Assembly (NCBI GenBank): GCA_030149585.1
Contig: JASFBJ010000052.1
Span: forward strand, 1 to 15,097
DNA length: 15,097 nucleotides
From: Desulfobacterales bacterium
GTDB taxonomy: Bacteria; Desulfobacterota; Desulfobacteria; Desulfobacterales; JASFBJ01
Direction: 5' to 3'
This document shows, piece by piece, positions 7,424 through 13,610 of the stretch. The stretch's first letter is position 1. Each line of letters opens with the position of its first letter. The notes below the pieces were generated by a model. The model did not search any database and was not told the origin of the DNA. It worked only from the letters and a program-made list of their open reading frames with translations. The position numbers were made by a program, and so were the translations under genes.

Positions 7424-7486
7424 TTCACCTCCTTTAATTGAAATTTTTAATTGATTATATTCCAAAAGACTTTCTTAAAAGGTGAA
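7424..7486 (-). promoter_or_regulatory. orphan consensus Shine-Dalgarno with a complementary upstream arm (possible RNA switch)
   Basis: On the coding strand AAAGGAGGTGAA (7435 down to 7424) is a full Shine-Dalgarno consensus, but no ATG, GTG or TTG follows at usable spacing. About 43 bases upstream, directly after the livM stop, TTCACCTTTT (7486 down to 7477) can pair with it over ten positions: seven Watson-Crick, two G-U, then A-U. This would mask the site in a stem-loop. livK has its own separate ribosome-binding site further down. It may be a ribosome standby site, a leader structure, or a relic of a lost start codon. The pairing is seen; the function is inferred. Confidence 0.4.
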
Positions 7487-7494
7487 ACACAATT

Positions 7495-8556
7495 TTATAA
7501 ATAAGGATATGGCCAAATTCGAAAGGAATGTTTAATGACACTCCAGCGATGGGCCAGCCCCTTAGGCTCAAAAATTAAAAACAGAATAATGACTCCACCC
7601 AGAACAACATTCATGCCCGTAAACCATGCTGTTCCCCCAAGGTTGGGAAAAGCCTCACTCAACCATGGGCCAAGGGTTACAAGCAACTCTTCCAGACCAT
7701 GAATAGCAAAAGTACCAAAAATTGCTCCTAAAATACTGCCGGTTCCGCCGACAATCACCATGCCCACATACCAGATGCTGTTCCAGAGAGTAAACTGATC
7801 AACCATTACAAAGCGCAGATAATAGGCCCATAATCCACCCCCGATACCGGCAAACATGGCGCCAATGGCAAAGGCAAGTGTTTTATAATAAAACAGATTA
7901 ACGCCCATGATTTCCGCAACAATATCATTATCCCGCAGAGCAACCAGGGCACGCCCAGTACGGCTGCGAGTGAGGTTAAAAGCAAAAAAAGACATAATTA
8001 CGGCCCCGCCCATTACCAGAAAATATAAACCGGTACGCGACTGAATTACATAACTTCCGATTTTGGCTGGTTCCAGTCCAAGGCCCATGGAACTGCCAAA
8101 CCAGCTGGACGGAAGATTGAGAATAAGCAAAGGAAAAAGAACCTGAGCCGCCATGGTGGTCAAGGCCAGATAAAACCCCTTGACACGCAAGGCCGGCATT
8201 CCAAAAATAATGCCTAATAGGGCAGCAGCAAGCCCGCCACCCGGGATGCTCAGCCAAAATGGCAGATGAAAATTAATCGCAAGAGATGCTGTTGCAAATG
8301 CTCCCATTCCCATAAAAGCGGATTGGCCAAGATTGATCTGGCCGGAAAGTCCGGTTGTAATTTGCAGACCAAGCACCACAACCAGCAAGATAGCCATAAT
8401 GGACATCATACTCACCAGCTTGGCAGGCAGGATAAAAGGCAATAACAGCAAAAATATAAAGAGAATAATTAAACTGGTCCATTGATAAGGAGTATGCAGA
8501 AACGATTTGGCTTCTTTATAGGCGGAGAAATGAACTCCGCAGGGTAGAACTGCCAT
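7495..8556 (-). CDS. livM: LivM-type ABC transporter permease
   Basis: This is a 353-residue inner-membrane permease, the second of the LivHM pair. A hydrophilic N-terminus with PCGVHFSAYKEA is followed by strongly hydrophobic segments from about residue 27 on. The conserved LivM stretch TGLSGQINLGQSAFMGMGAF (68-87) is present, as is the cytoplasmic coupling loop SRTGRALVALRDNDIVAEIMGVN that contacts the ATPases. The C-terminus LFLIFEPKGLAHRW is the usual LivM ending (FxPxGL). The start ATG is four bases beyond the livH stop, so translation is probably coupled. No defect is visible. Ligand specificity is set mainly by the binding protein and cannot be read here. Confidence 0.93.
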   Translation of the reverse strand: MAVLPCGVHFSAYKEAKSFLHTPYQWTSLIILFIFLLLLPFILPAKLVSMMSIMAILLVVVLGLQITTGLSGQINLGQSAFMGMGAFATASLAINFHLPFWLSIPGGGLAAALLGIIFGMPALRVKGFYLALTTMAAQVLFPLLILNLPSSWFGSSMGLGLEPAKIGSYVIQSRTGLYFLVMGGAVIMSFFAFNLTRSRTGRALVALRDNDIVAEIMGVNLFYYKTLAFAIGAMFAGIGGGLWAYYLRFVMVDQFTLWNSIWYVGMVIVGGTGSILGAIFGTFAIHGLEELLVTLGPWLSEAFPNLGGTAWFTGMNVVLGGVIILFLIFEPKGLAHRWSVIKHSFRIWPYPYL

Positions 8557-8560
8557 TTAT

Positions 8561-9445
8561 TTAAACCCTTTCGATGATTTTCCAGCCAAACAGGCCCTGG
8601 GGTCTGATCAGCAGTACAATTAGCATTATGATAAAGGGAAAAGCTTCCGACATCGTGCCGTTGGTGTAGTCATCCAGGTATGCCTTGCACAAGGCTTCTC
8701 CCACTCCGATAATAATCCCGGCCAGAGGCGCACCCCAGATTGATTCCATCCCTGCCAAAAGCGCGACGGGCAGTGCCACCAAACCAATACTGGAGGCAAG
8801 AAAACCAATTGACTGGCCTGAAAGAAATATCAGGGCAGCAATAGTGGATAATACAAAACCCAATGCCCAGGCATAAGCCACTGAACGTTTGACTGATATC
8901 CCAAGAGACTGGGCGCAAACAGGATCTTCGGCTACAGCCGTCATTGTCAGTCCCCAACGGGTTTTTTCCAGGGCCAGGTAAAAAACGAAAAAAATAACAA
9001 AGGATAGCAGCCCCCCATATAAAATTGCCCGGCTGAAAATAAAGGGGCCAATATTTACTGGTACACCCGAAACAATATTGGGAAATAATTTAGGCGCGGG
9101 TCCCCAAACCATCAGCATGATGCCGCGCAAAAAAATCATCAGGCCGATAGTTACCATTACATTGGTAAAAAGCGATTCACCAATTAGATGCCTGAAAATA
9201 CCTCTTTCAATAAAAAAACCGAGAATAATGACACATATAAATGAGAGCGGCAAAGCCAGCCAGAGCGGCATGTTCCAAATTGTGGCAAATTGAAAAACGA
9301 TAAATCCGCCAAACACAACCACTTCTCCCTGTGCCAGATTTAAAATCCGGCTGGACCGATAAATGACAATAAACGCCAGTGCAATCATGGCGTAAAGCAG
9401 TCCAATCAGGAATCCATCAAAGGCATATTGGATAAAATCAATCAT
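8561..9445 (-). CDS. livH: LivH-type ABC transporter permease
   Basis: This is a 294-residue inner-membrane permease of the HAAT importer, normal length for LivH. The N-terminal segment is DGFLIGLLYAMIALAFIVIY, then RILNLAQGE (33-41), the LivH hallmark. The coupling loop TRWGLTMTAVAEDPVCAQSL follows, and GLVALPVALLAGMESIWGA lies near the C-terminal membrane segments. It ends in RPQGLFG, as expected. A GAGG sequence lies about 11 bases before the ATG. It is separated from the upstream acyl-CoA synthetase gene by a 97-bp gap with a dyad element, and tightly coupled to livM downstream. The genes livH, livM, livK and livF keep the common order, but livG is displaced by the ligase gene. Confidence 0.93.
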   Translation of the reverse strand: MIDFIQYAFDGFLIGLLYAMIALAFIVIYRSSRILNLAQGEVVVFGGFIVFQFATIWNMPLWLALPLSFICVIILGFFIERGIFRHLIGESLFTNVMVTIGLMIFLRGIMLMVWGPAPKLFPNIVSGVPVNIGPFIFSRAILYGGLLSFVIFFVFYLALEKTRWGLTMTAVAEDPVCAQSLGISVKRSVAYAWALGFVLSTIAALIFLSGQSIGFLASSIGLVALPVALLAGMESIWGAPLAGIIIGVGEALCKAYLDDYTNGTMSEAFPFIIMLIVLLIRPQGLFGWKIIERV

Positions 9446-9475
9446 AAAATTATTTTCCTCATTTGTATTTAAATT

Positions 9476-9543
9476 GGGTCAGTCCTAAGGGCCCCGTAAA
9501 TAAATCCAGCGCAATTTTGTGGATTTATTTATTTTTGTGACCC
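9476..9543. repeat. nested inverted-repeat element between the ligase gene and livH
   Basis: The ends GGGTCA (9476-9481) and TGACCC (9538-9543) are inverted repeats. Inside, TAAATAAATCCA (9497-9508) and TGGATTTATTTA (9520-9531) form a perfect 12-bp stem with an 11-base loop. The right end overlaps the TAG stop of the ligase gene. The stem is AT-rich and has no proper U-tract, so it looks more like a small dispersed element or an mRNA stem than a terminator. Confidence 0.5.
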
Positions 9544-11489
9544 TAAGCCGAATTGATGAAAACAGTGGCTTTTAATGTTCCAACCCTTCCATCCTGATAT
9601 TTAATTGGTATTTCACTTTTAACATGTTTTTGGCCGCTATAAATTCCTTGAATCAGCTCCTGATATTTCTCTCCCAAAAAGTTGCGCCTCAATTTTCTTG
9701 ATCTGGTTAATTCAGATTCATCAGGGTCCAGTTCCTTGGGCAAATTGATAAACTGCTTTACAACTGCCTCTTTATCAAGCATCTGGTTAACCTTTATAAT
9801 TTCGCCGGCAATAAGTTCCCGAATCTGCGGCAACTGGCTTAAATCAGTAAAAGTGGTATATGCAATACCGTGTTTTTCCGCCCAGCGGCCTGCATTTTCA
9901 GGGTCAATATTAACAAGTGCTGCAACATAAGGTTTTTGTGTATCCCCAAGGGTCATAACATCTTTGATAAAAGGAGAGAAGCGGAGCCGGGTTTCAATAA
10001 ATTGAGGAGGAAATTTATGGCCGGTTGAAAGTGTACTTAAATCAGAGACCCTATCCAGATAAACCAGTTGCCCATCATCTCTGACCCGCACGGAATCACC
10101 GGTTTTAAACCATCCTTTGGAAAAAGCTTTTTCAGTTGCCTCAGGACTATTATAATAGCCCCTGAAACCGGAGCCTCCTTTAACCTGCAACTCACCTTCC
10201 TCTGATATTAGCCATTTAAAAGCCTGGCCGAAATTAGGATCGGACTCAGCCCATCTGCCCACTGTTTCCAGATCAAAATGGTTGCCTGTATGAACTGAAA
10301 AAAGTCCGCCTTCAGTGCTTCCGTAAATATTGCGCAGTTTAACTCCCATGGCATGAAAAAATCGGAACACATCCGGAGCCATGGCAGCGCCTCCGCTTAA
10401 AGCCAGGTAGGTTTTTTTAAGGCCAAGATTATCTCGTAATGGATTTAAAACCAGGAGTTTCGCCAAAGGCAGTAAAAAACGGTAAACCGGATTTTCAGCA
10501 GGGCCGCCGGTCTGCTGAGATGTTGCTTTTAAACCGATTTTAATACCAAGTTTATAAAATAATTTTCTGAAAAAGCCGGCATCCATCATGTGGGATTCAA
10601 CTGAACTGGCCAGACTTTCCCATTGGCGTGGGCCAAAAAGAAGCAGTTCAGAGCCCAGTTCACGGATATTTTCCAGAATTGTTTCAGGCTCTTCCGGAAA
10701 ATTAATTTCAAAAGGGGCCATGAGTCCAATGGTAATGCCGAACCACTGTTCAGTTGCCCAGGCTGGTGAAAGATAGGAAAGATAGCGCAAAAATTTATGC
10801 GTTGGCAGATAAGCCATTACCCTTACAGCATTATCCATCAGATAATTATAGGGTAAAACCACACCTTTGGGTAATCCCGTAGTTCCTGAGCTATAACTTA
10901 AAACAGCTATATCATCACCTTTACCGTCGTCAATTAATTGATCAAAAAGCTTTGGGTGCTCTTTTTCAAATTTGCGGCCCTTTTCCTGAACTGCTTTAAA
11001 TTTGGACAAATGCGGGTGATCATAATTCCACATCCCGCGTGAATCCCAATAGATTATGCAGCGCAGGCTATCAACCTGATTTCGAATTTCCAGAACCTTA
11101 TCCACCTGTTCCTGGTCTTCGGCCACAACAAAAACAGCTTGGGAATTATTAAGAATATATTTCATCTCATCAGGGGTTGCATCAGGATAGATACAAACGG
11201 ACTTTGCTCTCACGCACATGGTCCCCCATTCAGCCCAATAGGTTTCCAGCTTGTTTTCCCCCACTACCGCGACAGTTTCACCCTCTTTTAATCCAAGTGC
11301 CATCATGCCCAAAGCGAAATATTTAATCTCCTGATATACTTCATCAAAAGTACGAGACTGCCAGATTCCAAGATGCTTGCGCCGCATAAAAACTTTATTG
11401 CCCAGCTTTTGAACTCTGAGCCGCAGCAGTTTTGGAATAGTGTTGGTTTCAATTTTGGGAAATTTTACCAATAATTTTTCCTGCTTCAT
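9543..11489 (-). CDS. AMP-forming long-chain-type acyl-CoA synthetase
   Basis: This 648-residue member of the ANL adenylating superfamily activates a carboxylic acid to its CoA thioester using ATP. The phosphate-binding motif is LSYSSGTTGLPKG (197-209), the A5-type motif is IYGSTEGG (388-395), the TGD motif is at 463-465, and a hinge-like DRVSDL is at 479-484. The C-terminal LTRSRKLRRNF (594-604) resembles the catalytic-lysine segment of long-chain synthetases. Length and the linker about the hinge place it with the long FadD15-like group, not with 500-550-residue medium-chain or aryl ligases. No signal peptide or membrane segment is evident, so it is probably cytoplasmic or peripheral. Its place between livG and livH suggests imported acid is activated on entry. 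The start ATG lies 20 bp after the livG stop. The acid is unknown; long-chain or aryl-alkanoic acids are both possible. Confidence 0.9.
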   Translation of the reverse strand: MKQEKLLVKFPKIETNTIPKLLRLRVQKLGNKVFMRRKHLGIWQSRTFDEVYQEIKYFALGMMALGLKEGETVAVVGENKLETYWAEWGTMCVRAKSVCIYPDATPDEMKYILNNSQAVFVVAEDQEQVDKVLEIRNQVDSLRCIIYWDSRGMWNYDHPHLSKFKAVQEKGRKFEKEHPKLFDQLIDDGKGDDIAVLSYSSGTTGLPKGVVLPYNYLMDNAVRVMAYLPTHKFLRYLSYLSPAWATEQWFGITIGLMAPFEINFPEEPETILENIRELGSELLLFGPRQWESLASSVESHMMDAGFFRKLFYKLGIKIGLKATSQQTGGPAENPVYRFLLPLAKLLVLNPLRDNLGLKKTYLALSGGAAMAPDVFRFFHAMGVKLRNIYGSTEGGLFSVHTGNHFDLETVGRWAESDPNFGQAFKWLISEEGELQVKGGSGFRGYYNSPEATEKAFSKGWFKTGDSVRVRDDGQLVYLDRVSDLSTLSTGHKFPPQFIETRLRFSPFIKDVMTLGDTQKPYVAALVNIDPENAGRWAEKHGIAYTTFTDLSQLPQIRELIAGEIIKVNQMLDKEAVVKQFINLPKELDPDESELTRSRKLRRNFLGEKYQELIQGIYSGQKHVKSEIPIKYQDGRVGTLKATVFINSA

Positions 11490-11509
11490 ATATTAACTCA
11501 TTATCTTTT

Positions 11510-12334
11510 TTATTTGTCCCAGGCCTTATAGCCCATTGGATCATCTTCTTCATCCTGACCAAGATAAGCCATGATAACCTTTTGATTATGCTGAATCTCT
11601 TCGGGCTTTCCTTCGGCAATAATATTTCCCCAGTCAACTGCAATGATACGATCTGAAATATCCATGACTACTTCCATATCGTGTTCTACCAGAATGATTT
11701 GAATTTTCATAAATTACTCTATATCCAGAATAAAACGAGCCATATCCTCTTTTTCTTCCATATTCATGCCGGCCATGGGTTCATCCATGATCAAAATCCT
11801 GGGGCTCAGGGCCAAAGCCCGCCCCAGATCAACCAGCTTGCGCAGACCATAACCCAGCTCGCCTACAATCGAATCCCGAATACCTTCGATTTCAAGAAAA
11901 TCAATGATTTTTTCAACTTCCAGGCGGTTAATAATTTCTTCTTTATGAACCCATGGCCAATGAAAAAATGCCTGAAGAAAATTGGTTTTCATAAGTACAT
12001 GGCGACCAGCCAGAATATTATCTAAAACCGTCATGCCGGGATAAACCTGCATGCCCTGGAATGTTCGGGCAACTCCCAGAGCAGCTCGCTTATGAATCGG
12101 AAGCCTGGTGATATTTTTCCCTTTAAAAAAAACCTTTCCCTGATTCGGGCTGTAGAAACCTGATAAACAATTTAGCAGGCTGGTTTTGCCGGCGCCATTA
12201 GGCCCGATAATGGAAAGGATTTCTCCCTCTCGAAGCTCAAAGGAAATATCACTAAGCACTTGAATACCACCGAAAGAAAGCGAAATATTCTCTACGGCAA
12301 GAGCAACATCGTTGCTTTTTGAAACTGAATCCAA
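11510..12334 (-). pseudogene. livG: LivG-type ABC transporter ATP-binding protein, interrupted by one in-frame TAA
   Basis: This is the first ATPase of the importer. Residues 1-206 carry Walker A GPNGAGKT (44-51), the Q-loop ARTFQ (89-93), the signature region LGYGLRK (160-166) and Walker B ILIMDEP (180-186). The reading frame then meets TAA at 11714-11716 and continues in the same frame as F, then MKIQIILVEHDMEVVMDISD, which holds the switch histidine and the LivG tail down to 11510. No base is gained or lost: ILDI and IILVEHD are seven codons apart, as in intact LivG proteins, with the stop in place of one residue (a GAA-to-TAA change would do it). The translation start is a TTG with a strong AGGAG seven bases before it. 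The result is a nonsense pseudogene, a sequencing error, or a split protein, since an ATG lies three bases after the stop with a weak GAG upstream. TAA excludes ordinary selenocysteine or pyrrolysine decoding. Confidence 0.88.
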
Positions 12335-12341
12335 AATTTAA

Positions 12342-12346
12342 CTCCT
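12342..12346 (-). promoter_or_regulatory. ribosome-binding site supporting the TTG start of livG
   Basis: AGGAG lies seven bases before the TTG at 12332-12334, with no ATG at better spacing. It sits in the 23-bp gap after the tetR stop. Confidence 0.65.
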
Positions 12347-12357
12347 GGTTGTGTAAA

Positions 12358-13005
12358 TCATTTTTCAGGATTGCATTTTTTTTGCAGTCCAAGTAAAAGA
12401 AGATCAAAAGCCCGGTCAAGGGTGGTTTTAAAATAATCCCTTGCAGGATTAATTCTTTTTTTTGATTCCTCCCACAATAAAAGTCCGGTAAAGGTACTCC
12501 AGAGAATGTCTGTGTCGGCCATTACATGACCCCCGCAAAAGATTCCCTGTGATGCCCCCTGTTGCAAAACTGCGGCCATCATTCTTAAAGTCCGGCGGGT
12601 CATATCATTTATTTTTTCTATTAGATCATCACTTATCTCGGCAAAGGCATTTACCACCTGCAGATGCAAAATATTTTTTAAAATCAGTGGTTCGTAAAGA
12701 AATGTTTTATACATGGCGTCTTTAAAGCCAATAATTTTTCCTTCCACCCCAAGGGTTTCATCACGGTAAACCATCTCAATCTGTTCTTCAAGAAATTTTA
12801 GAGTTATCAGATTCAAAGAAGCATATAACTCACCTTTATTCTTAAAATAACTATATATGGTAGCCACACTTAATTCAACCCGTGAAGCAATATCTTCCAT
12901 AGTAGTTGCCGCATATCCCTTTTGCAGAAAAATTTCTTTGGCAGCAGCTTGAATCTGATCTGTTCTGGCCTGTTTCTCTCTTTGTTTTCTTTCTTTAACA
13001 CCCAT
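12358..13005 (-). CDS. TetR/AcrR-family transcriptional regulator
   Basis: This 215-residue protein has a TetR N-terminal DNA-binding domain: basic lead MGVKERKQREKQARTDQ, helix IQAAAKEIFLQKGYAATT, then the helix-turn-helix MEDIASRVELSVATIYSYFKNK (36-57). Residues from about 60 on are the helical ligand-binding and dimer domain, too variable to name the ligand. It is the first gene of the minus-strand operon and lies 23 bp before livG. It therefore probably controls its own operon and responds to the imported acid or its CoA ester, as FadR/PaaR-type TetR proteins do in other acyl-CoA catabolic clusters. That ligand is inference. Its ribosome-binding site is weak (GAGATA before ATG). The upstream DNA has a TTGACA/TATAAT pair and a 10-bp palindrome. 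Confidence 0.92.
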   Translation of the reverse strand: MGVKERKQREKQARTDQIQAAAKEIFLQKGYAATTMEDIASRVELSVATIYSYFKNKGELYASLNLITLKFLEEQIEMVYRDETLGVEGKIIGFKDAMYKTFLYEPLILKNILHLQVVNAFAEISDDLIEKINDMTRRTLRMMAAVLQQGASQGIFCGGHVMADTDILWSTFTGLLLWEESKKRINPARDYFKTTLDRAFDLLLLGLQKKCNPEK

Positions 13006-13026
13006 TATCTCAAATTTTCTTTCTTA

Positions 13027-13036
13027 ATAGGCCTAT
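13027..13036. promoter_or_regulatory. palindrome, candidate TetR operator
   Basis: ATAGGCCTAT is a perfect 10-bp palindrome, 21 bp upstream of the tetR ATG. TetR-family regulators often bind palindromes near their own gene. It is short for this family and lies inside the predicted leader, not over the predicted promoter. Confidence 0.3.
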
Positions 13037-13116
13037 ATTCTAAAACAATTAGTATTTTTAATGTGCTTAGTTATTTATGCATGATTAAATTTGTAATCTA
13101 ATTATTATATTCTAAA
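13034..13116. repeat. pair of 11-bp direct repeats upstream of tetR
   Basis: TATATTCTAAA occurs exactly at 13034-13044 and 13106-13116, 72 bp apart start to start. On the minus strand each reads TTTAGAATATA. The distal copy overlaps the predicted -10 of the tetR promoter. The core ATTCTAAA recurs at 13159-13166. They may be regulator sites or tandem -10 elements; in AT-rich DNA chance is possible. Confidence 0.35.
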
Positions 13117-13130
13117 TATGATTTTGTCAA
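13104..13130 (-). promoter_or_regulatory. predicted promoter of the tetR-liv-acyl-CoA operon
   Basis: On the minus strand a perfect TTGACA (13130 to 13125) and a perfect TATAAT (13109 to 13104) are separated by 15 bp, two shorter than ideal. This would give a leader of roughly 90 bases before tetR. No other hexamer pair of this quality was seen between tetR and hipB on this strand. Confidence 0.45.
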
Positions 13131-13152
13131 AGCTTTTTTTAATACTGCCAGG

Positions 13153-13173
13153 AGGCGGATTCTAAATCCGCCT
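13153..13173 (+). terminator. compact hairpin followed by a T-rich run
   Basis: AGGCGGATT (13153-13161) and AATCCGCCT (13165-13173) form a perfect 9-bp stem with a 3-base loop, followed on the + strand by ATTTTTATGATTTTT. It has the form of an intrinsic terminator pointing right, yet no + strand gene lies before it. It may block antisense transcription into hipBA or be a relic of a repeat element. Confidence 0.45.
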
Positions 13174-13226
13174 ATTTTTATGATTTTTCAGCATTTAGGG
13201 CCCCAGTAACTGTATATGTTCTCACA

Positions 13227-13255
13227 TTGGATATAATTAAATTGTTTTATTATAA
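13227..13255 (+). promoter_or_regulatory. predicted hipBA promoter
   Basis: TTGGAT (13227-13232) and TTATAA (13250-13255) are 17 bp apart, or 18 bp if TATAAA (13251-13256) is used, placing transcription start about 20 bases before the hipB ATG. The E. coli HipB operator form TATCC-N8-GGATA is not present; only a single GGATA (13229-13233) overlaps the -35. Confidence 0.35.
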
Positions 13256-13283
13256 ATTAATGCTCATTAAAGAATGTTATACA

Positions 13284-13610
13284 ATGACAGACCGCGCCCT
13301 TGCCAGAGAAGTTGGCCATCGCATAGGTCAACTCCGACTGGAGCAAAACATATCGCAAAAGGAAGTTTCCGATCATGTCGGCATAACTATCAAGACTTAC
13401 AGGCGTATCATAGACGGAGGCGGGAAGATTGAAACATTAATTGCCGTTCTCAGGGTCCTTGGTCAACTTGAGCTTGTTGACTCTTTTATCCCGGAAAGCA
13501 CATTCAGTTCATTAGAGCTTGTTAAAATGCGTAATAAAAAGCGGCTGAGGGCCTCCAGAAAAACAAAGATTTCCATGGAATCAGAAACACAAAAGGATCT
13601 TGACTGGTGA
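13284..13610 (+). CDS. hipB: HipB-like antitoxin, XRE-family DNA-binding protein
   Basis: This is a 108-residue protein with one Cro/C1-type helix-turn-helix, from about IGQLRLEQNISQKEVSDHVG to ITIKTYRRIIDGGG (residues 13-46), then ETLIAVLRVLGQLELVDSFI, a conserved feature of HipB-like antitoxins. The C-terminal third is polar and basic (MRNKKRLRASRKTK) and probably contacts the toxin or is unstructured. A TTG at 13227 would extend it by 19 residues, but that sequence is hydrophobic, unlike the family and falls on the predicted promoter, so I use the ATG at 13284. The ribosome-binding site is weak. Its stop overlaps the start of the HipA gene (GTGA), the coupling expected for a type II toxin-antitoxin pair. 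It should repress its own promoter and neutralise the kinase. Confidence 0.85.
   Translation: MTDRALAREVGHRIGQLRLEQNISQKEVSDHVGITIKTYRRIIDGGGKIETLIAVLRVLGQLELVDSFIPESTFSSLELVKMRNKKRLRASRKTKISMESETQKDLDW

Noticed and set aside
11714..11716. Stop in livG as a recoded selenocysteine or pyrrolysine codon
   Set aside because: The codon is TAA; these recodings use TGA and TAG. No frameshift-type slippery site is needed because the frame does not change.
13227..13283. TTG start for hipB giving a 127-residue protein
   Set aside because: The extra residues do not resemble HipB proteins, and the DNA looks like promoter sequence.
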